The notes below the pieces were generated by a model. The model worked only from the letters and a program-made list of their open reading frames with translations. It did no database searches and was not told the origin of the DNA. A stretch of 64,000 bases of DNA from Pisolithus tinctorius (lineage: Eukaryota > Basidiomycota > Agaricomycetes > Boletales > Pisolithaceae), in the NCBI GenBank assembly GCA_024663395.1, contig JANFAH010000027.1, positions 620,001 to 684,000 of the forward strand, in the 5' to 3' direction. How positions within the stretch are numbered: the first letter of the stretch is position 1; every line of letters starts with the position of its first letter. The translations under genes and the position numbers were made by a program. Positions 1 to 10,473 of the stretch are shown here, piece after piece.

Positions 1-594
1 GGCAAGCCAGCTGTCGGAGTAGGCAGCGGAGCTGATGTCGGAGGAGCGGATGGAGCAGAGGGTGTCGGTACTGAAGTGGAAGTCGCAACAGAAGGTGATG
101 GAGGCGCCAAGGGCGTCGGCATTCTTTGTATCGATGGTCGGAACGAGATACTGCTCAATACCCAGTCAATCGACAGATTGTAGCGGGTGAGCCAGTTGTG
201 TCCCAAGACCAATGAACAGGCGGAATCCAACGGAGTTACATAACAGGAAACAGATGTGACATCGCCAGAGGCAAAGCGGACGGAGAAATCTACTACTTGG
301 GAAATGGCAGTATTACTAGTACCATCAAACAGTCGGAGAGGAATAGGCGGAGAGACATTTTTTGTTGGGATTTTATACTTTTTAACTAAAGAGGGGTCGA
401 CGAAACAGTGCGAAGAGCCTGAGTCGACCAGAGCGGGGAAAGTATCTACGGAGAAATCAGGAAGAGAAATAATTGGAAGAAGAGAATTAGGGTCGGAAAG
501 AGTGGATGCGTTGAGGTGGACTTCTGCACGGATGGGATCAACGCTTCCTCCAGGACGTACAGGCTCCCTGGAGGAGCGGGTTAATTTTTTGACT
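1..594 (-). CDS. pol: Start of Pol (aspartic protease), copy A, partial
   Basis: In the -1 frame relative to gag, translation on the minus strand stays open from the A_AAA_AAT heptamer (about 594-588) through base 1. It contains the retroelement aspartic protease motif VDSGSSHCFVD near 400-425, and a downstream segment with LVLGHNWLTRYNP like that in copies B and family 2. This protease would process Gag-Pol in the particle. Reverse transcriptase, RNase H and integrase would lie outside the window. No in-frame stop is visible in the part present. Confidence 0.8.
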
Positions 595-1856
595 CTGACC
601 TCTCCGCAGGCGGAGCGGTCGGAGTGGCAGCTTTAGCAGCACAGGCCTTGGCAGCGCGGGAAGTCGACTTTGGGCAGTCCTTGGTGGAGTGACCAGGTTC
701 ACCACAGAAGAGGCACAGCCCACCAGTAAGGCGGCGGAGCCGCTCAGCTGCTGTGAGCTTGCCATCTTTTCCGAGGAGATGGTTGATGTCGGACTTTGGC
801 GCTTCGGCCTTTTTAGAGTTGGACTTAGGGGCGGAGGATGATGCGGAGGGTTTCGGCTTTGAGTTGGAGGTGCGGAGCAGAGTTCTTTCGGCAGGAGGAG
901 GCTTGGCGGAGTGGGAGACTTCTGACCTGCGCTCCCAGTAGCGTGCATCTACTGTCTGGGCCAACTCGCAGAGTGCATGAAGAGTGGCAGGCTTGCTGAC
1001 ACGGGACACTTCATCCTTGATGCGGTCAGGGAGACCTGAGTAAAAGCGGTGGCGGAGTGCGCCTTCGCCATAGTCCTTTACCTGAGAAGCCCAGTGGTTG
1101 AACTCCACCAAGTACTTCGCAATACACGAAGAGTCCTTCATGGTAAGATTTTCCAGATGCTGGACGGCATCGGCAGCAGCATCATGAGGGCCGAAATTGG
1201 TAGTGAGCTCACGGAGGAACTCGCGGTGATCATCCATCCACAGTGGACAATTAAGGTAATCATCCGGATTGAGAAGGTCTGGTTCGAACCAGGCCAATGC
1301 CATGCCCTTAAGGTAGGACTGCGCATATGTGACCTTGGCTCGGTTGGAGCGGAATGCCCGAGGGCGGTCCTGGAAATTGAGCTCACATTGGACCAGGAAC
1401 TCACGGAGTTTTTTAGGGTCAGACCCATCAAAGGTGTCCGGCTCGCAGAGCGGAGTCTCCGGAGCGCTGGTTGGAGCGGGCTAGGGCATGGATGGCCCAG
1501 GTCAGAGCAAGGACTGGGTCATCAAGGGGATCCCCGAGGTTGTCGGGATCATCCTCATCATCAGGCCCATCACCAGGATGGTAGTCAGGATTGTTGGGGT
1601 CATCGTCGGGGTCGCCTGGTCCATCTCCGCCAGGGTGAATGACGATAGGAGGTGGCGGAGAGCGGAGGGCGGACTGCTGACGGATGGAGGGTGCAGCATG
1701 TGAGGCGCTGTCTGGAGCAGGGTCGGAGTTGGAGCGCCCCCTGGAGGAGAAGCTCCGGAAGGGCTCAACAACCGAAGGGAGATGTCGGGGGTTTGCCAAG
1801 GCTGTAGCAAGGGCCTCGGTAGCATCCCGTTGTCGGAGACGTGTCATGGGAGGCAT
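581..1856 (-). pseudogene. gag: Gag of Gypsy family-1 copy A, frameshifted
   Basis: This encodes the structural Gag protein, which forms the virus-like particle and binds the RNA. The ATG at 1856 opens a frame rich in Asp/Pro that runs to about 1428. The frame is then lost by a deletion of about 14 bases compared with copy B, and the rest continues in another frame to a TAA at 581. The C-terminal part has the capsid-like helical segment and one zinc knuckle, CLFCGEPGHSTKDC (C-x2-C-x4-H-x4-C). The last codons and stop overlap an A_AAA_AAT heptamer, and the protease frame is open in -1 from that point. Confidence 0.85.
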
Positions 1857-1898
1857 AACGGATGTGGTAGGGGAAGTGAGAGAGCTCGTACAAGTGAT

Positions 1899-1909
1899 AG
1901 TACGAATAT
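1899..1909 (-). other. Self-complementary primer-binding site, copy A
   Basis: Read on the minus strand the 11 bases are ATATTCGTACT, two bases (GT) after the LTR end. They are the exact reverse complement of AGTACGAATAT at 2268-2258, the predicted 5' end of the element RNA. This is the arrangement of self-priming Tf1/sushi-type elements, where the RNA 5' end folds back to prime minus-strand DNA. I did not find a tRNA-derived alternative. Confidence 0.7.
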
Positions 1910-1911
1910 AC

Positions 1912-2695
1912 TGTCAAAGTTGGACAACACCCCTGGCTCCTTCTTAGGGCGGAGTTGGAGCGGGTTGGGCTGCGGAGTACAGCGGTCAAAGTCCGAAGCG
2001 AATCCGACCACTGGGTGGCAAGATATTTGATGAACAGTGAGCGGAGGGGTATGAAGGGAAGTTTCGGAGGCTGAGGTCGGAGTCGGGGCCAGAGGTCAGA
2101 GGTCAGAGGTCGGATGAGAGGGCGTTGGGTTCAGCTAGTGTGCTGCCCCCTTGCACGAGCTCAGCCCTCGTATTTCAGAGGTGGAGCAGACTCAGAGGAA
2201 GTGGAGACGAAACTCCAGAGGGGACTGAGAGGGAGTCGAAGGTGGGGACTTTATTTGATATTCGTACTGATTACATCGGAGTACTACGTGGCCTTATATA
2301 CGATGTAGGCCAAGGGCGGTGCAGTACGGAATGTAAACCAATAAGTGTATAGTGGGTTAGAGTCCTTCCGACACAAGGGATAGAGGGTAGGGATGACGGG
2401 GACCTTAACTGAGACAAGGAAACTACTACAACAAGGAAGAGAGGGTAAATACTGAAGGAGCGGAAGAATGGAGAAAACCAACACGAGGGCAGAACCCTAT
2501 CTAGAATGCAGGGCCGCAAGTCCGACAGCCCACGTGACCAACCTTAGGGTGGAGTTGAGTGGAGTTGGTCAGAACATGGACGGGGGACCTCGGAGAGGTG
2601 TGGAGATGTGTCGGGAGGGTCAGAGGAGCGCGGGAACACGTCGGAGGAGGGCGGAGTAGGTGTTAGGGGCTTACGCTGGTGTCATGGTCATGACA
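1912..2695 (-). repeat. 5' LTR of Gypsy family-1 copy A
   Basis: A 784-bp LTR bounded by TGTCA and TGACA in element sense. It contains a TATATAA box on the minus strand near 2300. About 32 bases downstream is AGTACGAATAT (2268-2258), the predicted transcript start. It is clearly related to the 736-bp LTRs of copy B but about 48 bp longer. Confidence 0.88.
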
Positions 2696-2696
2696 G

Positions 2697-3056
2697 GACG
2701 GTGAAGAGGCTGCATACCCAGAAGCTGGGTATAGCTCTGGCACTGATGAGGCCAGACATGTGGGACATTCCAGGGACAAGTCTACATGTGACGCTGTACA
2801 TCCTGAGCAAGGAGAGGATGGTGAAGAGGCTGTGTACCCAGAAGCTGGGTATAGCTCCAACACCAACAAGGCCAGACATGTGGGACATTCCAGGGACAAG
2901 TCTACATGTGACACTGTAGATCCCAAGCAAGGAGAGAATGGTGAAGAGGCTGTGTACCCAAAAGCTGGGTATAGCTCCAGCACCAACAAGTCTATGTATG
3001 ACACAGAGGGTCCTGGGGAAGATATCAACCAAGAAGAAGAAAGCAGTGAGGAGTTT
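2697..3056 (+). repeat. 120-bp tandem repeat, three copies
   Basis: Three direct copies start near 2697, 2817 and 2937 with an exact 120-base period. The first two are nearly identical. The third matches for about 55 bases and then diverges. The period equals 40 codons, and one plus-strand frame is open across all three copies, so this is probably a protein repeat. Confidence 0.9.
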
Positions 3057-3260
3057 GAGGATCTCTTTTACACCTGGGCCTTGGAAGAATGAGGGTCTGA
3101 TGACGAGGAAAGTAGCTGGCATAGTATAAGTGCATTCTTGTACTGACTTGTGGTCTTCTTCACAGATAATGGACGACCCTCAGAGTTACTTAGAAGACTG
3201 TCAAGTCAGAGAGCCAAGTGTTGTTAAAGGAAAGAAGGTCCATACCAGGTAGAAAACCTG
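2760..3260 (+). pseudogene. Fragment of an acidic protein with 40-residue repeats
   Basis: The plus-strand frame crosses the 120-bp repeats and gives a 40-residue unit containing EEAVYPEAGYSS and HSRDKSTCD. An acidic tail follows (EEESSEEFEDLFYTWALEE). A TGA then interrupts the same frame, which otherwise continues as GSDDEESSWHS to a plausible intron (about 3125-3168, GTATAA to CACAG) and an exon beginning MDDPQSYLEDCQ. The 5' end is cut off by the LTR ending at 2695. I do not recognise the family. It may be the N-terminal part of the gene remnant at 3900-4760. Confidence 0.45.
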
Positions 3261-3899
3261 CCATCAGCTTAGACTTAAATGATGCTTAGGGAGAGTCAGA
3301 ACAATCTGAAGCCATGGACATCAAGGGAAAGAAGAAGGTTTGATTTGGTGCGGTACAAGTCTTAGTACCTAACCACTGACAAGCTTTGTAGGCTGTTGAT
3401 GTGGATCCGTTGGTCTTTTCTTGCCCACTCAATACAAATGTATTTTCTTGTGTTCCATTGGAGCCCCAAAGCACTCCCTGAGCCAATCCCATTGATCATG
3501 GTTCAACCAGCCAGCCTCCCTCGTACCCAGCACAGGTAAGTCACTCTCCTAGTACAGCTGAAGGCAGTTGCTGAATTTGTCTTACGTGTTGGTGAACGAA
3601 GGGTATTGACCCAATTGGGCTTCAACAGCTTCAGGAGACCCTCGAGGGCCAAATTTGGCAGAATATGTGAAAAGAGCTTGGGCAGATCGTCGAGTCTGCT
3701 GTTGCTGATGCAATAGCGAAGGCATTTTCAAATGGATTAATTTGATCATCGACTCCTGATTCTACAGCTGTGCCTGAAAATTCATTACCATTGGCTAGAT
3801 GTTGTCAGAAAAAGGTCAAACAACTTCTGCGGCTGTGACCGTCTGTAGGTGTGGTAACTAGACATAGCTTGTCTATTCATGATTGTTGTACAGAAATCA

Positions 3900-4760
3900 A
3901 TTTGAGAGCTCAGACAGAAACTGCTGGGCCTGGAGAGCTCAGAAGAATTGCCACAGTTGATCGGTGAAGAAGAGATCACTGCCTGGGATTTCAGAAATGG
4001 TCCATGTTGTACATCAGACAACTTCTTGGTTGACCTCCAGGGCTATGGATGCTCTGAGTGGAATAAATCTGCTGCACAAGTGTTTGCCATGGAGTATTTA
4101 AAATGTTACAAGGGGGAGAATTATACGCTAGAATATGTAGCGGAAGCATGGCTAACCCATGTTGCTGGAATGAAGGCACAGTACAAACATTCGCAGCAGG
4201 ACAAGGCTACTCATAAGGACCACAAAGTTCTACATTGGCGATGCCAGAGGAAACAGGAGGTATGCCTTTCCGTTGTGTGATTTCCACATTGCTAATGCAT
4301 ATTAGTTGTACAAGTGCCATCTCGACACTGCCTACCAGTATGCTGAAATCAAAGATCAAGCTGTCCGTGTAGTGCAATCACTCAGCCTTGATGGCATGAG
4401 TTCTGATGAGTTGGACCATGAGGGCCATAGTGGAGAGGCAACATACTTCATCCTCGACAAAGACTGGCGCTCCTAACACATCACTGCATGGCTACAAATG
4501 TTGGATGCTCTGCACCTCCGTCTTTGATATGCAGGTGAGTGACAAGCCACAACCGGTGCCTGGCCCCACTTCAGGACTTCTAGTTTGAAAGAGAGTGCAA
4601 GACCGGCTGTTAAGGAACTTCCCAGTGATTTCTATTCCTGTAACTGGTATCAGGTGCAAAATGACTTCATGAAGGGGCAACTCAAGGTGATGAAACCACA
4701 CATTTCACTCGAGATACCTGCTGAATACCTAAAGTCAGCATATATTGCCATTTCTGTCTT
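3900..4760 (+). pseudogene. Remnant of a conserved fungal protein of unknown function
   Basis: The plus-strand frame covers a Trp-rich segment (YGCSEWNKSAAQVFA, near 4050-4095) and a basic helical stretch. A probable intron at about 4261-4308 (GTATGC to TTAG) follows. The next exon contains GMSSDELDHEGHSGEATY and a WRS motif, then an in-frame TAA near 4475, and further on a segment PSDFYSCNWYQ near 4620-4655. From memory, this order (WNKAAA-like, GMSSDE-like, W-x-LLDALH, LP-x-x-FY) resembles a common Agaricomycete hypothetical family; I cannot confirm it here. Stops and frame changes mark it as broken. Confidence 0.5.
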
Positions 4761-5241
4761 ACCATTGACTTAACAGCATATATTGCACAGGCTGTCTCAA
4801 AAGTATAATTTATCAGACCACCAGGTTGTCCACAGACAAATGTCCTAATCATCAGTATAGAGTCTGTCTGGCTGCTGAATCAACTGCGACTGCTGACTTG
4901 TGTATGTAATGCTCCAGCTCCAGCTCACGTCCAACCAAGAAGAAAAAGGGGTGGCATGGGGGTGGCCAAATGACAAACAACTTACAACTTACAACCCCAA
5001 AAACGTCCAATAACAGCAATTGCTGGACCTTTCCATGCACTTTTTCACATCATGGGGCACTTACTTAAATTTCTATGTTCTTCCTTTCATGGTAAATTTA
5101 CTGGATTTGCATAGTAATCTCATATTTTTCCATGATCCAATCACATTTTCCCTGAAAATGTGTGCTGATCATGGCCCAATTGTGTCTATCAGTCTAGGCA
5201 CATCTCCCCCTCTTCGCCATCATTAATATGTAAATAGTAAT
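4761..5241. other. No supported gene
   Basis: AT-rich sequence with only short, unconvincing open frames. I see no clear coding segment, RNA gene or repeat. Confidence 0.5.
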
Positions 5242-5384
5242 CACCTTGTTTACGAGGTCACTCCACCCCGAAATGCATACACGTTTTTTTTGGCCAGCCA
5301 CAAATATCATGTTTTGGGCCTCAGCACTGTACTCTGCATCTCTGCAGTGTATTGAGCACGAGCACGAGCATGGTAAACAAGGTG
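5242..5384. mobile_element. Small inverted-repeat element (MITE-like), copy 1
   Basis: A 143-bp block begins with CACCTTGTTTAC and ends with its exact reverse complement GTAAACAAGGTG. A second, diverged block with the same ends lies at 20465-20594. Both share AGGTCACTCCA just inside the left end and CATG before the right repeat. The flanks resemble each other too (AATCACC on the left, GTGCCTGCCA on the right), so the real ends may lie a little further out. No coding capacity is seen. Confidence 0.55.
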
Positions 5385-5639
5385 CCTGCCATGCAAAATG
5401 CCTTATTCTAGTTGCCTTAAGGCAGCCAATAAAGGCATTCTGGAATTCACAGGACATGGCTGAACAAGTAGCCTCAAGAAAACACTAACCATATTTGGGT
5501 CGAAATCAGTGTATATGGCTGAATTCGAATTCAATTTCATCCATGTATTCCAAAAGAGTGTGCATGTAAGTACTATGTATAATGTCGCATAGTGTTGCAG
5601 ACAACGGGAATGCAAGGTTACTTTTCTAATTTCCACTTT

Positions 5640-6460
5640 GCCTTTCCATGATCAGAAACCATCGTCTTCCTCGTCACCCATGAAGGTTCCCCTTTATCAA
5701 GAATCTTCAAGCGATACTTGGACATGATTTGGTGGGTACAGTCTGGCTTGACAGCATCCCATCGATGACCTGTCCACATCCAGATTTGTCAGACACTCTC
5801 GCAGTCATTTTGGTGAATATATAAGTCTGCAATCTGCAGGGGTGAATCATATGCACTGTGGCTATCAGGGGGTGAACAGAGGCTGTCATCTCCATTTGAT
5901 TTGAACCAATGGACACACTCCTTCCAACTTCTGATGGCCCTCTTCTCCCATTTCAGCGGCAAAATCAAACTTTCCAGGTTAAGTGGCAGTGGCAGTGGAC
6001 GAAGAGGACAAAGCCACTTCCCTGGTAAGGAAGTAGAGGGATCAGCAGTCGATTGTGTAGGTAGGACAGGCGATGATGTAGGTAGGGCAGTTGAACATGG
6101 AGATTCAGGTATTGCAGCTGGGGCAACTTGTGGGGCAGTAGACAAAACGGCAGCTGAGACTGGGACCAGGCTGGCAGTAACATTTTGGGCAGCCAGATCT
6201 GCTTGTTCAGGTTGCAGAGTCTCAGCTGGTGCTGTAATTACAATCGAGGGCAGAGCAGGGCCATAGGCCCCCAGAACTGGAACAGAAGATTCTCGTGCCG
6301 CACCTCACAAGGATAAAGGCAAGTCGAACTCCCTTTCCATTGGTGAGTTCCCTGCCTGCAGGGAATCTCTACCACCATCTTGTGGTGCGCTAGGTTGGGA
6401 CATCCTGGAGGGCATGATGAGCTTTGCTGGCTCATCCTGTCTCGCTTCATGCGGCATGCT
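5640..6460 (-). pseudogene. Possible Pro/Ala-rich gene remnant
   Basis: A minus-strand ATG near 6450 opens a frame (MPHEARQDEPAKLI). A long Ala/Pro/Ser/Thr-rich frame follows at about 6260-6010 (for example PQVAPAAIPESPCSTALP). It leads into a better-structured segment WEKRAIRSWKECVHWFKSN near 5900-5950, and then MSKYRLKILDKGEPSW near 5690-5730 after a stop. These look like exons of one gene, but the joins and frames are not clean. I do not recognise the protein. Confidence 0.3.
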
Positions 6461-7323
6461 AGTTATATCTGAAATCAGTACATATTGCCTCGAGTGGAAG
6501 CAACTTACTTGCAGCCTTGAGAATGGAGGAAACTATTGGTGATCAGGCACCTTGGCAGTACAGCCTGATGCAGACGCCTGGAAGCGGCAGGAACACAGTA
6601 ACTGAGAGGGAAAAAATTATATAGGAACTCCAGAACCCATGCAGACAGCAACTTACTTTGCCACAGCAGGTTGTGAAAGATGCGGCTTCGATCGCTCCCA
6701 ACGAATGGGAAATGCTTGACGCATGATCGGTATGTCCTGAAGGTAGCTATGAGGGTCACTTTGCCAGCCAGTACATGGGAATCATACATCGTGCTCCAGG
6801 CAAACACCAGGTCGAGGAGTAGTCTGGAGTCAAAAAGTAAGTGGTTTGCATGGCTCAAACATAGCTTTTCCAGAAAGCTAGCAGGTAGATGTAGAATAAA
6901 TACTAGGTGACAGATGAAAGAATGGACAGGCAGTGGGGGGATATTCTGTGCAAGGGTGCACTGCCAGGTGGCTCTTTATATCGCTGGAACAGAAGGAATG
7001 GAGATTTTTGCTTGCTGGCGCTTTCAAGGCTGAATGGTGTCAGGAATATTGCAAACGAGGTGCATATTATGTGACTGCGAGCCACCGGTGACTGCAAGCC
7101 TTTGTCTTGGAACCTGGGTCGGACTGGTGCATTGTTGTGGGCAGAGACCTACCAGATACCTGTGAACCAAATCATTCTTTCTTGCCTACTGCACACATTA
7201 CAACCCAATCGATCGGGTTCACCCTACCCAATGTATTCATAGAAAGTATGCTTTGTTGCGTCAGTATATGACAAAACCAGGTGCACCATGTGGTACCCAA
7301 CTGAGCCACTTTCCCCCAACATC
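6461..7323. other. No supported gene
   Basis: Only short frames on either strand. Nothing here has convincing motifs, splice sites in series, or repeats. It is the upstream region of the WD40 gene that starts at 7324. Confidence 0.45.
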
Positions 7324-7903
7324 ATGTCTGCCTACGTGGTACACAAGACTCTATTTGACAAGCACACTGATTCTGTCAACACCCTCTCCTTTAGTCCATG
7401 TGGAACATACCTTGCATCAGGTTCTTCAGACCGGTCAATCTGCATCTAGAAGGTCTCCAGTGGTAGATTCATCTTTCATGTTGTTTTTGACAGTCAAATC
7501 AATGCATTGCTTTGGCATTCTGTCAAAAAGAATACTCTAATCTGTGGTTGTGAAGACAGCACTGTGTTCTATCTCAGTGATTTCTCACTGGTAAGTTAGA
7601 TTACTTGATTAATATCATTGTATCCCATTCTAATGTGCACCGCATACCAAAGACCGGTTTTGCAGGGAGGGTGATCCAACTTGGTGTGAAGGATATGCCA
7701 ATTTTCTGCTTGGACTTGGAGCCAAATATGAGGCTGTTGGCGATTGGTGTTGGGAATGAGGTTCACATCACTCAGGATGGATGTCTTTGTAAGACTCTAC
7801 TGGCTATCATTAGGTTTGGGATTATGGACTCACATTGTTCTCCAGCAAGTTACACCGCAACAACTAAACTTCTGCATCCTCAATATAAACCTCAAATTGA
7901 TGG
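7324..7903 (+). pseudogene. WD40-repeat protein gene, 5' half (split by the KDZ element)
   Basis: The start is ATG 7324 (MSAYVVHKTLFDKH). A typical WD40 segment follows: H-x-D-S-V-N-x-L-x-F-S-P, then LASGSSDRSICI. An in-frame TAG stands at 7447-7449 where a WD repeat usually has Trp. Exon 1 ends at 7590, intron about 7591-7652; exon 2 contains LLAIGVGNEVHIT; intron about 7789-7845; exon 3 runs to 7903. The frame resumes in register at 34263 after the 26-kb insertion, giving KPQIDG joined to GDCRIHPQSIHFYERGK. WD40 proteins are beta-propeller scaffolds; the partner is unknown. Two lesions, the TAG and the insertion, make it a pseudogene. Confidence 0.8.
7897..7903. repeat. Target site duplication of the KDZ element, left copy
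   Basis: TTGATGG immediately precedes the left inverted repeat and recurs at 34256-34262 immediately after the right one. Removing one copy and everything between restores the open frame of the WD40 exon. Confidence 0.85.
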
Positions 7904-7991
7904 GAGCCCATGCACCTGGTTAGGCCATATGAGACAGTCAGCAGAGGCTGACAATCGGCTGTTGGTGACGGGCCAGCGGAGGTTGAGCCCA
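7904..7991 (+). repeat. Left terminal inverted repeat of the KDZ element
   Basis: Against the reverse complement of 34167-34255 it aligns with one single-base gap and roughly 70% identity. The best blocks are ATGYACCT (7910-7917), CCATAT (7925-7930) and GAGGYTGACAATCGGCTGT (7944-7962). Homology fades after TTGAGCCCA, though TGTCACCAT recurs further in on both sides. Confidence 0.8.
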
Positions 7992-8396
7992 TGTATGGCT
8001 TGTGCACGTGGGTTACATGAAAGCCAGGAACCTATTGTCACCTTGTAGTATGGGAGAGCCCAACTGATGAGTGTCACCATGTAGTACAGCTGAGCCTGAG
8101 AGGAAATGTTGTCATGAGGAATGGTGCAGCTGTGGTTTGAATTGTCATTGTCAGTTACAAGCAGGCTGGGGAGTAAGTGTCATCATGGACTATGGGGGGG
8201 CCCAATAAATGAGTGTCACCATAGCATACAGCTGAGCCCATAAGTAGGAGTCATTATAGAGAATGGCTGCGCAGAGGTTAGAATTGTCATCATGGGGTAC
8301 AAGCCAGCTGTGGGACTAGGGTGTAGCCACTGCAATATGAGTAGTCCCAGGTAAGCCCAGAGTTGGGTGTCCCCAGAAGGTATGGATGGGCTCAGC
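7992..8396. repeat. Subterminal degenerate repeats, left end of the KDZ element
   Basis: Short degenerate repeats such as GAGTGTCACCAT followed by ACAGCTGAGCC occur near 8071 and 8211, with related AATTGTCAT and GAGCCCA words between them. TGTCACCAT also occurs in the reverse complement of the right end, so these may be transposase-binding repeats. No gene is seen. Confidence 0.5.
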
Positions 8397-8401
8397 CCCA
8401 G
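8397..8401. repeat. Target site duplication CCCAG of Gypsy copy B
   Basis: CCCAG precedes the 5' LTR and is repeated at 16518-16522 directly after the 3' LTR. Confidence 0.9.
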
Positions 8402-9137
8402 TGTCATAACCGTGCATTCACTCTAGGTCTTTACTCACTCTGCACCCTCTTCCACCAGTCATTTGCTCACTCTGCACCAACTCCGCCCACCTTCTATCGT
8501 CTACAAACCATCTCTGCTCCGACTGCTGTCGGACTTGTGTTGTCCTCTTACCAGACCGAGTGGACTGCTCTCTGAGTAGTCATGTGACTGTCTTCGGACT
8601 TCTCCCTGACAGCATGCAGTCAGGTACTCCACAGTGCGTGCACCGCATGGTCCAGTGTCTGGACTGTTTCCTTTTCTGGATGTTCTATGTTACCTGCTTG
8701 TATGTCCTCCGTCTACCCTTCATTCGTCATCTAGGAGGTTTTTTACTTGAAAATTTCTGGGTCTCTGTATGTCAGTTCCGATTCCGGTTACTGTACCTCT
8801 GTGGTAGTATAAAAGCATGTGTCATACTCCACCATTCCTCAGTACGAATATCAACTTAGTTGCTACTCCCTCTGTCTCTGACCTCTGTCTGTCAGAGTTC
8901 TCTCTGACTCTCCATCTGTACTCTCCCTCTGAAATACGAGGGCTGAGATCGTGCAAGGGGGTAGCGCATGAGCTAAACCTGACGTGCTCACTCTGCTCCG
9001 CCTTTACTTTGGCAGTCTTCGTTCCTGCCAACACTCTGCTAGTTGGAGTTTTGTTCTTTCATGTCAGACTTGCTTCTGGACCCCTCCCCAGACCTTGTTA
9101 AGTGTCGGAGTTGGTCGGAGTAGGCCCAGACTTGACA
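8402..9137 (+). repeat. 5' LTR of copy B
   Basis: A 736-bp LTR. TATAAAA is at 8808-8814, and AGTACGAATAT at 8841-8851 is the predicted start of the RNA, 33 bases downstream. It pairs with 15782-16517; the two copies have lost different CpG sites. Confidence 0.93.
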
Positions 9138-9139
9138 GT

Positions 9140-9150
9140 ATATTCATACT
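9140..9150 (+). other. Self-complementary primer-binding site, copy B
   Basis: ATATTCATACT lies two bases after the LTR. It is complementary to AGTACGAATAT (8841-8851) except for one base, a CpG to CpA change in this copy. Copy A keeps the perfect 11-base match. Confidence 0.65.
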
Positions 9151-9198
9151 CACACTTGTACAATCTCGCTTTCTGTCTTCCAAGAAACTTACACCATT

Positions 9199-10473
9199 AT
9201 GAGAACTTGAGCTCAATCCCAGAGAGAGGTCACTGAGAACCTCGCTGTAGCACTAGCTAATCTGCATGGACTCCCTTCTGTCATCAAACAGTTTCAGTCA
9301 TTCTCCGCTTGATGCTGCTCTTGCGCTGAAGGCGAAAGCGCTTCGCAAGCTGGTCACTCCGACCTCCACCCAACAACTTTGCATACTCCGTCTCCTCGTA
9401 ACTGAGATGATGGACCTGACCCTGACCCTGATTATCCTGATGGTGATCCCAATGGTGGGGGCAGTGGTGACAGGGATGTCCCCGAAGATCTGGCTGAGCC
9501 GCCAGAAGATCCCCTCGTAGCTCTTGCTAGAGCTGTCCATGCACTTGCGTGGTCTAGTTCACACACTGGGGACTCTGCTCCGAAAACCAAGGTCTGCGAG
9601 CCTGACACCTTCGACAGCTCCAACCCAAAGAAACTCTGCGAGTTCCTCATGCAGTGCAAGTTGAACTTCCAAGACTGCCCCTGTGCATTCCACTCTGACA
9701 GAGCAAAGGTTACCTTCGCTCAGTCTTATCTCAAGGGTATGGCTCTGGCTTGGTTCAAGCCAGATCTACTAAATCCTGACAACTATGACTGCCCGCTCTG
9801 GATGGATGACTATCATGAGTTCTTACAAGAGTGCACAACTAACTGTGGTCCACATGATGCCATAGCAGATGCCATCCAACAACTCAAGAACCTCACCATG
9901 AAGGATGGTTCTTGAATTACCAAATACGTCATGGAGTGCAATCGCTGGGCTTCACAGGTCAAGGACTACGGTGTCGGTGCACTCTGCCACCGCTTCTACA
10001 GCGGACTTCCAGACCATATCAAAGATGAGATCACTTGCATCGGAAAACCTTCTACCCTTGCACAACTCCGTGAACTCACCCAGACCATCGATGCACGCTA
10101 CTGGGAGCATAAAGCAGAAATCTCGCACACTACCAAGTCTGCCACCAACAAGTCGCAGTCCTCCAACTCCGACAATAAGTCTAAGTCGTTGTCCTCTGCC
10201 TCTGCTCCGAAGTCCGATGCAAAGGGCAAAGGCAGGCAGAAAGATCTGCCAAAGTCTGATGTGTCGAAGTCCGAAATTGCCCACTTATTGGGTAAGGATG
10301 GCAAACTCACCTCCACTGAACGCCAGTGCAGGATGAAAAACAACCTCTGCCTCTTCTGTGGCGATGCTGGCCACTCTGCTAAGGACTGTCCCAAGTCTAC
10401 CTCCCACGCAGCCAAAGCCCATGCCACTATGGCTGAAGCTCTGCCCACAGAGAAGGCAGAGCCAAAAAATTAG
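9199..10473 (+). pseudogene. gag: Gag of Gypsy family-1 copy B
   Basis: ATG 9199 begins a frame that is continuous to TAG 10471-10473 apart from in-frame stops, including TGA at 9208 and TGA at 9913. Copy A has Cys and family 2 has Arg at the position of the 9913 stop. The order is an Asp/Pro-rich segment, the capsid-like segment (TFAQSYLKGMALAWFKPD near 9710-9765), a Ser/Lys-rich linker, and a zinc knuckle CLFCGDAGHSAKDC near 10350-10390 that binds RNA. The end overlaps the heptamer A_AAA_AAT (10464-10470). The stops at former CpG arginine codons explain the fragmentation. Confidence 0.88.
10464..10470 (+). promoter_or_regulatory. Probable -1 ribosomal frameshift site (A_AAA_AAT)
   Basis: The last two gag codons and the base before them form A_AAA_AAT directly before the TAG stop. 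From here the -1 frame is open through the gag stop into the protease. The same arrangement is present in copy A and in family 2, with family 2 having A_AAA_AAA. Confidence 0.65.

Larger units (their letters stand above)
1..2695 (-). mobile_element. Ty3/Gypsy chromovirus family 1, copy A (5' part, runs off the window)
   Basis: This is the 5' end of a minus-strand LTR retrotransposon. Reading right to left it has one LTR (2695-1912), a self-complementary primer-binding site, gag (1856-581) and the start of pol with an aspartic protease. The rest of pol and the other LTR lie beyond base 1, so its target duplication cannot be seen. The LTR ends are TGTCA/TGACA, as in the other family-1 copies here. 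Gag carries a frameshift, so this copy looks inactive. It abuts a 120-bp tandem repeat at 2697, which suggests insertion into or beside a repeat-containing gene. Confidence 0.9.

Noticed and set aside
1..2695. Copy A and copy B as one element with a large internal insertion
   Set aside because: They are on opposite strands, each has its own 5' LTR, and copy B has its own complete duplication.
2697..3056. CRISPR array
   Set aside because: Repeats are contiguous 120-bp units without spacers, in a fungal genome.
2663..3122. Long minus-strand open frames across the 120-bp repeats
   Set aside because: They exist because a 120-base repeat has no stop in several frames. Only the plus-strand frame continues into acidic, protein-like sequence and a splice site.
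7253..7540. Plus-strand 95-codon frame over the WD40 5' half
   Set aside because: A different plus-strand frame carries the clear WD40 repeat pattern and fits the introns; this one has no motifs.
9138..9155. tRNA-derived primer-binding site for the Gypsy elements
   Set aside because: The site does not begin with TGG and I recall no tRNA end that fits, whereas it pairs with the element's own predicted RNA start in two families.
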